Shown here: positions 52,024 to 61,092 of the stretch, in pieces | Position numbering within the stretch: position 1 is the stretch's first letter | How the letters are laid out: each line of letters starts with the position of its first letter | Source of the DNA: Lentzea albidocapillata subsp. violacea | GTDB taxonomy: Bacteria > Actinomycetota > Actinomycetes > Mycobacteriales > Pseudonocardiaceae | DNA: 64,000 nt | NCBI RefSeq assembly: GCF_900100275.1 | Contig: NZ_FNET01000001.1 | Span: 558,001-622,000 of the forward strand | Direction of reading: 5' to 3' | The notes under the pieces: generated by a model | What the model was told of the DNA's origin: nothing | Databases searched by the model: none | Seen by the model: the letters and a program-made list of their open reading frames with translations, nothing else | Program-made: the position numbers and the translations under genes

Positions 52024-52044
52024 GCATATCAAAAACCGCATACG
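52024..52044 (+). promoter_or_regulatory. van-type control element upstream of vanHAX
   Basis: GCATATCAAAAACCGCATAC followed by G lies 34 bases before the vanH start. It matches the element before vanZ-vanR-vanS at 19 of 21 positions. It carries a direct repeat, GCATA, 14 bases apart, and is flanked by CCGTAT and ATACGG arms. It is the predicted VanR site or core promoter. Confidence 0.72.
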
Positions 52045-52078
52045 GACCGGCAACGCCATGTCTTCTTGACTGGGAGGC

Positions 52079-53041
52079 ATGGCAACAGGCATCACGATTT
52101 ACGGGTGCGAGCCGGACGAGGCCGTCCTGTTCCGGAGAATGGCACCCCGCTGCGGCGTGACGCCGACCATCACCGAGTCGGCGGTGTCCGAGGCCAATGC
52201 CGAACTGGCCCGCGGAAACCAGTGCGTCAGCGTCGGTCACAAAACCCGCGTAACCGATTTCACCCTTCTGGCGCTCGGTCGCGTGGGCGTCCGGTACATC
52301 TCCACCAGGAGTGTCGGCTTCGACCACATCGACGTGGAGTACGCCGAGAGCCTGGGCATCACCGTCGGGAACATCGCCTACTCGCCCGACAGCGTCGCCG
52401 ACTTCACGGTGATGTTGATGCTGATGGCCGTGCGTGACGTGAGATCCGTCCTCCGGCGCGCTGACCAGCACGACTACCGCTTGAACGCGGTGCGCGGCAG
52501 GGAGTTGCGCGACCTGACGATCGGCGTGATCGGCACCGGGCGCATCGGCGTGGCGGTGCTGGACCGGCTGCGCGGCTTCGGCTGCGGCGTGCTGGCCCAC
52601 GACAGCCGGCCCCGCAACTCGGCCGACTACGTGCCGCTGGACGAACTGCTGCGGGTGAGCGACATCGTCACGCTGCACACCCCGCTGAACCCGGGAACAC
52701 ATCACCTCCTCGACCGCGACCGAATCGCGCTGATGAAACCCGGCGCGATCGTCATCAACACCGGACGTGGCCCGATCATCGACACCAAGGCCCTGGTCGA
52801 GGCATTGGAAAGCGGCAGTCTCGGCGGCGCGGCACTGGACGTCGTCGAAGGTGAGGAAGGAATCTTCTACACCGACTGCCGCGAAATCGACATCGACAGC
52901 GAGGCGCTGCTGCGACTGCGGAGAATGCCGAACGTGCTGATCACTCCGCACACCGCCTATTACACGGACCACGCCCTGAGCGACACCGTCGAAAACAGTC
53001 TCATCAACTGCCTGAGCTTTGTGAACGGGGGAATGCAGTGA
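52079..53041 (+). CDS. vanH: D-lactate dehydrogenase VanH
   Basis: This 320-residue enzyme starts at ATG 52079 behind GGGAGG. It reduces pyruvate to D-lactate for synthesis of D-Ala-D-Lac. The NAD site is GVIGTGRIGVAVL (about 150-162), and the catalytic Arg, Glu and His lie in INTGRGPIIDT, DVVEGEEGIF and ITPHTAYYTDHAL. The N-terminus (ITIYGCEPDEAVLFRRMAP) is like known VanH proteins. It is first in a three-gene operon with GTGA overlaps, preceded by the element shared with vanZ-vanR-vanS. Confidence 0.95.
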   Translation: MATGITIYGCEPDEAVLFRRMAPRCGVTPTITESAVSEANAELARGNQCVSVGHKTRVTDFTLLALGRVGVRYISTRSVGFDHIDVEYAESLGITVGNIAYSPDSVADFTVMLMLMAVRDVRSVLRRADQHDYRLNAVRGRELRDLTIGVIGTGRIGVAVLDRLRGFGCGVLAHDSRPRNSADYVPLDELLRVSDIVTLHTPLNPGTHHLLDRDRIALMKPGAIVINTGRGPIIDTKALVEALESGSLGGAALDVVEGEEGIFYTDCREIDIDSEALLRLRRMPNVLITPHTAYYTDHALSDTVENSLINCLSFVNGGMQ

Positions 53042-54036
53042 CCAGGGTGAAGATCGGAATCATCTTCGGCGGGACGTTCGAGGAGCATCCCGTCTCGGTG
53101 AAGTCCGCGGGGGAGGTCGCACGGAGCCTCGACCTCGCGAAGTACGACCCGTTCTGGATCAAGATCACGCGCGGCGGCGACTGGAAGCTCTGCGCGGGCC
53201 CGGACGCGGAGGACGGCCGCCCGGTCGTGCTCTCACCCGACGGCCTGCTCGTCCTGGGCGACGGGCGGTTCGAGGCGCTGGGCCTGGATGTCGTGTTCCC
53301 CGTGCTGCACGGCAGGCTGGGGGAGGACGGCGCGGTGCAGGGCCTGCTGGAGGTGACGGGCATCCCCTACATCGGGTGTGACGTCCAAAGTTCCGCGCTG
53401 TGCATGGACAAGTCGCTCACCTACGTCGTCGCGCGAAGCGCAGGAGTCGCGACGCCGACGTTCTGGACCGGTACGCCGGACTCGCCGGCCTATCCGGTCT
53501 TCGTCAAACCGGCCCGCTCCGGATCGTCGTTCGGCGTCACCAAGGTGTCCACCGAGGACGAGCTGCAGGTCGCGCTGGAGGTCGCCCGGCAGTACGACTC
53601 CAAGGTCGTGATCGAGGAGGCCGTGCCGGGCAGCGAGATCGGCTGTTCGATCCTGGGCGCGGGGGACGACCTGGTCGTCGGCGAGCTGGACCGGGTCGCG
53701 CTGACCCACGGCTTCTTCCGGATCCACCAGGAGAGCACTCCCGAGACCGGTTCGGAGAACTCGACGTTCATCGTGCCCGCGGACATCCCGGCGGAGTCGC
53801 GCGCTCTCGTCCAGGAGACGGCGAAGGTCGTCTACCGCGCGCTGGGCTGCTCGGGCCTCGCCCGGGTGGACATGTTCCTGACACCGAACGGGAAGGTGGT
53901 CCTCAACGAGGTCAACACGATGCCCGGCCTCACCTCCTACAGCCGTTACCCGAGGATGATGGCGGCTGCGGGACTGTCGCTCGGCGACGTGATCGACCGC
54001 CTGGTGTCGCTGGCGCTGACGGGAAAACTCCAGTGA
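53038..54036 (+). CDS. vanA: D-Ala-D-Lac ligase (VanA/VanB type)
   Basis: This 332-residue ATP-grasp ligase starts with GTG 53038, overlapping vanH by four bases. It joins D-Ala to D-Lac, giving cell-wall precursors that bind vancomycin poorly. Landmarks are IIFGGTFEEHPVSVKSA, MDKSLTYVVARSAG, VFVKPARSGSSFGVTKV, the omega-loop region THGFFRIHQESTPETGSENSTF and LNEVNTMPGLTSYSRYPRMM. The His of THGFFRIHQ region and the KSLTY motif fit the depsipeptide (lactate) ligases, not housekeeping Ddl. It sits between vanH and vanX as expected. Confidence 0.95.
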   Translation: MTRVKIGIIFGGTFEEHPVSVKSAGEVARSLDLAKYDPFWIKITRGGDWKLCAGPDAEDGRPVVLSPDGLLVLGDGRFEALGLDVVFPVLHGRLGEDGAVQGLLEVTGIPYIGCDVQSSALCMDKSLTYVVARSAGVATPTFWTGTPDSPAYPVFVKPARSGSSFGVTKVSTEDELQVALEVARQYDSKVVIEEAVPGSEIGCSILGAGDDLVVGELDRVALTHGFFRIHQESTPETGSENSTFIVPADIPAESRALVQETAKVVYRALGCSGLARVDMFLTPNGKVVLNEVNTMPGLTSYSRYPRMMAAAGLSLGDVIDRLVSLALTGKLQ

Positions 54037-54632
54037 ACGCCGGCTTCGTCTTCGTGGACGTGCCCGGAATCCGCTGGGACGCCAAGTACGCCACGTGGGA
54101 CAACTTCACCGGCAAGCCCGTCGACGGTTACCTGGTCAACCGGATCGTCGGCACGAAGGCGCTGGTCGCGGCCCTGACGATGGCGCACGAGAAGGCCGAG
54201 TCGCTCGGTTTCGGCCTGCTGCTGTGGGACGGCTATCGCCCGCAACGCGCCGTCGACTGCTTCCTGCGCTGGGCCGAGCAGCCCGAGGACGGCCGGACCA
54301 AGGCCCGGTACCACCCGCGCATCACCAGGGCCGAGATGTTCGAACACGGTTATGTGGCCACGAAGTCGGGCCACAGCCGCGGCAGCACCGTCGACCTCAC
54401 GCTCTACCACCTCGACACCGGTGAGCTCGCCTCGATGGGCGGCGGTCACGACCTGATGGACCCGATCTCGCACCACGGTGCGGCGGTCGGTGAGGTCGAA
54501 ACGGCCAACCGGCAGCACCTCTGCTCGATCATGGAGGCCTGCGGGTTCCGCCGCTACGACAGCGAGTGGTGGCACTACACGCTGATCGACGAGCCCTATC
54601 CGGACACCTACTTCGACTTCCCGATCGGTTAG
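54033..54632 (+). CDS. vanX: D,D-dipeptidase VanX
   Basis: This 199-residue zinc enzyme starts with GTG 54033, overlapping the ligase by four bases. It hydrolyses D-Ala-D-Ala so that only D-Ala-D-Lac enters the cell wall. Zinc ligands are in SGHSRGSTVDLTLY (His and Asp) and EWWHY (His, with the catalytic Glu just before). The Arg of WDGYRPQRAV stabilises the transition state. The length is normal. Its TAG stop is the first triplet of the repeat element at 54630-54689. Confidence 0.95.
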   Translation: MNAGFVFVDVPGIRWDAKYATWDNFTGKPVDGYLVNRIVGTKALVAALTMAHEKAESLGFGLLLWDGYRPQRAVDCFLRWAEQPEDGRTKARYHPRITRAEMFEHGYVATKSGHSRGSTVDLTLYHLDTGELASMGGGHDLMDPISHHGAAVGEVETANRQHLCSIMEACGFRRYDSEWWHYTLIDEPYPDTYFDFPIG

Positions 54633-54689
54633 TGGCGTGACCCGGTACGTCGGCGCGGTAATCCGGCAACGTTCCGGGCCACACCACTA
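54630..54689. mobile_element. Palindromic MITE-like element, copy 2 (60 bases, internally deleted)
   Basis: It has the same tips (TAGTGG and CCACTA) and core (CCCGG-ACGT and AACGTTCCGGG) as copy 1 at 14508-14672, joined through GGTAATCCGG without the internal hairpin. Its left TAG ends vanX and its right CTA is the stop of the convergent PRC-barrel gene. It may also act as a bidirectional terminator. Confidence 0.65.
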
Positions 54690-55088
54690 GAGCATCGGTG
54701 GCATCAGCCGATAGCTCTCGGCGTAGTAGTCGTCGGTGCGCCTGCGGTAGCTCTCGTGGTCGTCCGGGTCGTACTCCGGCGCGTTCTTGATCTGCTCCTT
54801 CGTGCGGTCGACGTGGACCTTGCGTTCCGCGTGGTCCACGTGCCGCACGGTGCCGACCGGGAGCACGACCTTGCGGCCGAAGATCCACGGCCCGGTGTCG
54901 ACCATCAGGCAGTCGTGCGGCACCTTGGCGTTGTCCTCGTCGATCTTGCCGATACCACCGTCGGTGGCCTCGACGTCGTAGCCGATCAGGCCGGTGTCGG
55001 GGCGATCCGCGAGGTCCTGGTCGCGGTCCGGCTCACCGGTCCACGACGGATCGCGCCACACCCAGGGGAGGAACGGAACGGGTTGCAT
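54687..55088 (-). CDS. PRC-barrel domain protein
   Basis: This 133-residue protein starts at ATG 55088. The central part, LIGYDVEATDGGIGKIDEDNAKVPHDCLMVDTGPWIFGRKVVLPVGTVRHVD (given here only as motif spans), follows the PRC-barrel pattern: G-x-V-x-D-x-x-G-x-IGK, then a vDtGpWifgrkvllP strand and a V-D tail. Such proteins are common small cytoplasmic adaptors in actinobacteria, often near stress genes. The C-terminus is charged. Its TAG stop falls in the end of the repeat element. Confidence 0.85.
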   Translation of the reverse strand: MQPVPFLPWVWRDPSWTGEPDRDQDLADRPDTGLIGYDVEATDGGIGKIDEDNAKVPHDCLMVDTGPWIFGRKVVLPVGTVRHVDHAERKVHVDRTKEQIKNAPEYDPDDHESYRRRTDDYYAESYRLMPPML

Positions 55089-55122
55089 GCGGGCCTCCTT
55101 CGGTCCGCCATGGGGTACCCCG

Positions 55123-55656
55123 TTACGCCCGGTCGAGGAACTTCTTCATCATGCCGATCTGCGCGGTGCGGGACTTGTCGATCCGGTCCGCGAGGTCCTT
55201 CACCTCCGGGTTGGCACCACTGCCGGTCTCCCACCGTGCCATCTGCACGGCGTCGTCCTGGTGGGCGATCATGACGTTGAGCAGGCGCTGGTCGAACTCC
55301 GCACCGCGCAACGCGGTCAGCCTCGCGACCTCCTCGGGATCGGACTGCCGCATGCCGCCGTGACCCGTGTGCGAGTCCGGCGGTGCCGTCAGCGGTTCAC
55401 CCCACGACGTCAGCCAGCCCTTCATCGTCTCGGCCTCGGTCGCCTGCGTCTGTGCGATCGCGGCCGCCAGCATGCGCAGTTCCTCGTTCTGCGCCCGGTC
55501 CCGCGCGAGGGCGACCATCTCCACTCCCTGCTGGTGATGGGGCAGCATCATCTGCAGGAACATCACGTCCAGCGGATCGCCGCGCAACACGGCGTCCGGC
55601 TGCGTGGCCGCGCAGCCGGACACCACGAAGGCGAGCGCCAGCAAGAAGAACCGCAT
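55123..55656 (-). CDS. DUF305 lipoprotein
   Basis: This 177-residue protein starts at ATG 55656, sharing one base with the LPMO stop, so it is translationally coupled. The signal peptide has lipobox VSGC with Cys near residue 15. The DUF305 ferritin-like four-helix domain shows MFLQMMLPHHQQGVEMV (with the His pair) and VMIAHQDDAVQMA, the repeated M-x-x-H pattern. DUF305 proteins are linked to metal, often copper, handling in the cell envelope. Its coupling to a copper-dependent LPMO suggests a role in loading or protecting copper. Confidence 0.88.
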   Translation of the reverse strand: MRFFLLALAFVVSGCAATQPDAVLRGDPLDVMFLQMMLPHHQQGVEMVALARDRAQNEELRMLAAAIAQTQATEAETMKGWLTSWGEPLTAPPDSHTGHGGMRQSDPEEVARLTALRGAEFDQRLLNVMIAHQDDAVQMARWETGSGANPEVKDLADRIDKSRTAQIGMMKKFLDRA

Positions 55657-56510
55657 CAGAGGCGTCGCCACAGGGCGGGCGTGGCCGGCGGTTCCCAGCC
55701 GGAGATGGCGGTGTGCGCGAGCTGGCACTCGTAGTTCACACCGTTGTAGGTGACGCGGTTGCCGACCGAGTAGGTCGTGCCCGCGGCCCATGTTCCGCCC
55801 ACCGGCGGCTGCGTCGTGGTGGTCGTGGTCACCGGCGGCCGGGTTGTCGTGGTGGTCGTCGGCGGGGTGGTGGTGCCGCCGCCGAAGTCGACGTCCGAGC
55901 ACGTGTAGAACGCCTCGTTGCTGCCGACCACGCGCTGCCAGATCGAGTAGATGATGTGGCGGCCCGAGCGGTTCGGGATGTTCAGCGTCCAGTTCGTGAA
56001 CGTGCTGGGGTTCTGGCCGTTGAACGTCTGGATGTGCACGAGGTCAGACCAGCGCAGCGGCTGCGTCGGGCTCCAGCCGTCCCTGGTGATGTAGAACTCG
56101 AAGTTGCTGTTCGAGTGGGGTGCCGACGCGTGGTAGGTCACGGTCAGCGGCCCTGGCGAGACCCGCTTGGCGGGCCAGTCGGCGCGTTGCAGGTCGAGAC
56201 CGCGGTACTTGTCGCGACCCGCGCTGCAGAGCTTGCCGTCCGGGATGAGCTGGCGGTGGCGCCCGCCGGCCTCGAGCAGCGAGACCTCGTTCCAGTCGTA
56301 GTACGCCTGCGTGCCACCGGCGGCCACGGCCGCCTTGCACGCGTCGGACTTCGGGGTCTCCGGACCCTCGTTCTTGCACGTGTAGACCCGGCTGGCCGGA
56401 TCGGACATCGTGCCGTGGGCGATCGCGGGCGTCGTGGGGACGATGAACGCGACGACGACCGCCGTGGTGGCGGAGAGGCTCGCTAGGGCAAGCCGGGTAC
56501 GTGTCTTCAC
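55656..56510 (-). CDS. AA10 lytic polysaccharide monooxygenase with CBM5/12
   Basis: This 284-residue protein starts with GTG 56510 behind AGGAGG. The signal peptide ends PAIA, so the mature protein begins with His (HGTMSDPASR), the first ligand of the copper histidine brace; the second His lies in TYHASAPHSNSNFEFYIT. The AA10 domain (about 32-210) is followed by a Thr/Pro-rich linker and a C-terminal chitin-binding CBM5/12 (WAAGTTYSVGNRVTYNGVNYEC). It oxidatively cleaves chitin or cellulose outside the cell. The chitin-type CBM favours chitin. DUF305 is coupled behind it. Confidence 0.93.
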   Translation of the reverse strand: MKTRTRLALASLSATTAVVVAFIVPTTPAIAHGTMSDPASRVYTCKNEGPETPKSDACKAAVAAGGTQAYYDWNEVSLLEAGGRHRQLIPDGKLCSAGRDKYRGLDLQRADWPAKRVSPGPLTVTYHASAPHSNSNFEFYITRDGWSPTQPLRWSDLVHIQTFNGQNPSTFTNWTLNIPNRSGRHIIYSIWQRVVGSNEAFYTCSDVDFGGGTTTPPTTTTTTRPPVTTTTTTQPPVGGTWAAGTTYSVGNRVTYNGVNYECQLAHTAISGWEPPATPALWRRL

Positions 56511-56690
56511 AACGCCTCCTGGCAGGCGGAGGTGGCGAACACTTCCGCGAGGGAGGTGGTTCGCGTGACGGGTCGGCGGCCCTGGTTCACGAGTGTAAAC
56601 AATTGGTTGAACCAGTTGCTTGGGCCGATCGGACGAATCGACCTTCGTGCCGGGGGGCGACGGCAACGGCCGTCGCCGGCTCGCGGTAGG

Positions 56691-57155
56691 TCAGTCCTTG
56701 CTGTCGCGGAAGATGACCCAGCGCATCACGCTGTACATGAACGCGGCCTCGCACGCGCCGGCGACGATCCGGGACAGGTGGTACTGCAGGCCGATCTCGG
56801 TCAGCGCGCTGCCGACGCCGAGGATGAACGCCAGGTAGTTGATCGCGATCGCGACGGCGTACAGGCCCGCCTGCGGTCCGACCGGCGCGTGCGAGCGGAA
56901 GTTCAGTGCCCGGTTGAGCACGAAGCTCAGGCCGAACGCGAGCACGTAGGCGATCGTGAACGCGAGCGGCACCGGCAGGCCGAGACCGCTGCGGAACGCG
57001 GTGAGCAGCAGCAGGTCGATGCCGAACGTGAACCCGTTGATCAGGGCGAACCCGAGGAGGCTCGGCGCCACGACGCGGGACAGGCCGAAGGGCAGCCGCC
57101 TCACCACGACTTCCATCAGGTCGTGGAACCTCGTGCCGAGGTCTTTGTCGTTCAT
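56691..57155 (-). CDS. GtrA-family membrane protein
   Basis: This 154-residue protein starts at ATG 57155; ATG 57176 and GTG 57245 are alternatives with no clearly better ribosome binding site. Four hydrophobic helices follow the GtrA pattern (FALINGFTFGIDLLLL, LAFTIAYVLAFGLSFVLNRALNFRS, AINYLAFILGVGSAL, CEAAFMYSVMRWVIFR). GtrA proteins are thought to help move lipid-linked sugars across the membrane. It is downstream of the AraC gene on the same strand. The pairing with AraC gives no clue to the sugar. Confidence 0.85.
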   Translation of the reverse strand: MNDKDLGTRFHDLMEVVVRRLPFGLSRVVAPSLLGFALINGFTFGIDLLLLTAFRSGLGLPVPLAFTIAYVLAFGLSFVLNRALNFRSHAPVGPQAGLYAVAIAINYLAFILGVGSALTEIGLQYHLSRIVAGACEAAFMYSVMRWVIFRDSKD

Positions 57156-57251
57156 CGTGGGCGTCCCGCCGGTCATGGTCACGACAGTGCCACGACGCAG
57201 AGGGACGAACCCGGCGAAACGCCTGATGATCGACAGGCCGTCCACAGGAGT

Positions 57252-58172
57252 TCAGCGGGCGTTCAGGTGGTTGAACCGCCGCCAGCGCGTGGGGCTCATC
57301 CCGTGCAGCTTGCCGAACGTCCGCGCGAAGTAGCCCGCGTCCGAGAAGCCCACCTGCCGCCCGATGTCGCCGACCGGCAGGTCCGTGACGGCCAGCAGCC
57401 GCCGCGCCTGGACCATCCGGCGCTCGGTGATCCACTCCTGCACCGTGCGGCCGGTCCGCCTGCGCACCGTCGAGGTCAGATGGCCGGGGGAGATGCTGAC
57501 CGCGGCGGCGACCTCGCGCAGCGACAACGGTTCCGGGTAGCGCCGTTCGATCACGTCGAACACCTCGGCCAGCAGTGGCTCGGCGTTCTCGCGCAGGTCG
57601 CCGACGACGTCCGCGGCGAGCCTCGACACCGCGACCAGCAGCAGCGTCAGATGCGCCGAGACGGCCTCGCGGTAGCCGTCGCGGCGGTGCCGCAGTTCGT
57701 CGTGCAGCGTCTCGATGCGAGCGGTCCACTCGGCGTGCTGGTCCTGGGGGACCTTGAGCCGCAACGCGCCGGTGGCGCCGCCGTGGACGAACGGGAACAG
57801 CAGCGGGTGCGTGCGCCACGCCAGGTGTGCGCCGGGAGCCTCGGGGCCGAGTGCGTCGGCGGTGAAGAAGACGCTCCAGCCGCGGGCGCCGAGGAGATCG
57901 TCGCTGCGGGCCTGGCCCATCACGTCGCCGGGCGCGATGACGAACAGGTCGCCGGCCTCCACCTGCCTGACGTGCCGGCCGTGGCGGACCACGCCGCCCG
58001 CGGCGGGGAAGTAGGCGATGCCGGGGAAGTCGTGGGAGTGGGCCTCGTGCGCGCCGTCGAAGTCCGCGCCGTGCCCGAGCGGGACGACCGCCACGGACAG
58101 CTCACCGGGAACCGGCTGCCAGGCGTACCGCGCGGGCTCGTCGCCCTTCAGGGGCGTTCGCTGGGTTCGCAC
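57252..58172 (-). CDS. AraC-family transcriptional regulator
   Basis: I place the start at GTG 58172 (306 residues); TTG 58178 is two codons upstream. The N-terminal cupin-like sensor carries HSHDFPGIAYFPAAGGVVRHG and AGDLFVIAPGDV. The C-terminal AraC domain has two helix-turn-helices: LREVAAAVSISPGHLTSTVRRRTGRTVQEWI and VGDIGRQVGFSDAGYFARTFGKLHGMSPTRWRR. It is divergent from the methyltransferase gene. The ligand is unknown. Confidence 0.9.
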   Translation of the reverse strand: MRTQRTPLKGDEPARYAWQPVPGELSVAVVPLGHGADFDGAHEAHSHDFPGIAYFPAAGGVVRHGRHVRQVEAGDLFVIAPGDVMGQARSDDLLGARGWSVFFTADALGPEAPGAHLAWRTHPLLFPFVHGGATGALRLKVPQDQHAEWTARIETLHDELRHRRDGYREAVSAHLTLLLVAVSRLAADVVGDLRENAEPLLAEVFDVIERRYPEPLSLREVAAAVSISPGHLTSTVRRRTGRTVQEWITERRMVQARRLLAVTDLPVGDIGRQVGFSDAGYFARTFGKLHGMSPTRWRRFNHLNAR

Positions 58173-58242
58173 CGTCAAATCGTCCCATTCAAACCGTGGA
58201 TCGGCACAGAAATACTGCCCTGACCGCAGTCAGAATCGAAGC

Positions 58243-58869
58243 ATGACCGAAGTATCGTCCCAGGAGCGGGACTACCTGCCGGGAATGGGCAAGCACTACC
58301 TGCTGCCCCTCTACGAAGTGGTGCACCTGGTCTCCGGGCTCGCCGGCGTGCACGACGAGATGGTCGCGGCGGCCGGGCTGCGCGGCGGGCAGCGCGTGCT
58401 GGACGTCGGCTGCGGCACCGGAAACCTGTTGCGGACCACCGGAAAGCGCCATCGGGACGTCGAACTGTTCGGCGTGGACCCCGACCTGAAGATGCTGGCG
58501 CGGGCGGAGCGCAAACTGCGCCGCGCAGGGCTGCGGGCGAGGCTGGACAAGGGGTTCGCGCAGGAGCTGGCGTTCCCGGACGCCTCGTTCGACGCCGTCT
58601 TCTCCAGCCTGATGCTGCACCACCTCGACACCGCGTCGAAGGACGAGATGCTCGCCGAGGTCCGGCGCGTGCTGCGGCCCGGCGGCGTGCTGGTGCTCGC
58701 CGACGCCGTGTTCCACGACCACGGGCCGACGAAGGACCACCTGCGCGACAACGTCGGCGACGCCGTGCCGAAGCGGATCGCCGAGGCCGGGTTCACCACC
58801 GAGCCGACCAGGAGACGGAAGCTGCGGATGTTCGGCGCGGTCGGAATCGAGGTCGCGAGAGTCCACTAG
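58243..58869 (+). CDS. SAM-dependent methyltransferase (UbiE/class I)
   Basis: This 208-residue protein starts at ATG 58243. The SAM motif RVLDVGCGTGNLL lies at about 51-63, followed by FGVDPDLKML (motif post I) and FSSLMLHHLD. The fold is class I. UbiE-like enzymes methylate quinones or small metabolites. It is divergent from the AraC regulator and probably controlled by it. Substrate unknown. Confidence 0.88.
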   Translation: MTEVSSQERDYLPGMGKHYLLPLYEVVHLVSGLAGVHDEMVAAAGLRGGQRVLDVGCGTGNLLRTTGKRHRDVELFGVDPDLKMLARAERKLRRAGLRARLDKGFAQELAFPDASFDAVFSSLMLHHLDTASKDEMLAEVRRVLRPGGVLVLADAVFHDHGPTKDHLRDNVGDAVPKRIAEAGFTTEPTRRRKLRMFGAVGIEVARVH

Positions 58870-58992
58870 GGACAGATCCATTGTCGACCGATTGACTGTG
58901 CACGATGTTTCTTTGCTACCAGCAGTTCCAACAGATTGCGAACTTGCCGGTCGCCGTCGTGGGAGCGTGTTCTCCCATCTAGGCTGCGCGCC

Positions 58993-60939
<1,947 letters not shown>

Positions 60940-60960
<21 letters not shown>

Positions 60961-61022
60961 AGCCTGGAGGCACCGTCCTGCAGGTCTGTTCGGTGAGAGC
61001 CGTCCGGATCTGGAAGATCTAG
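60940..61022 (+). repeat. 21-base duplication of the kinase-WD40 gene 3' end
   Basis: The 21 bases at 60940-60960 (ending VRIWKI and TAG) recur exactly at 61002-61022, 62 bases later, with unrelated sequence between. It resembles the RidA 3'-end relics at 26116-26254. Confidence 0.7.
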
Positions 61023-61092
61023 CGTCCGGTTCACGTGCTGACCGGCGTGCCTGCGCGGGCGAGGTCCGTCCCGATCAGACAAACTGCACGCC

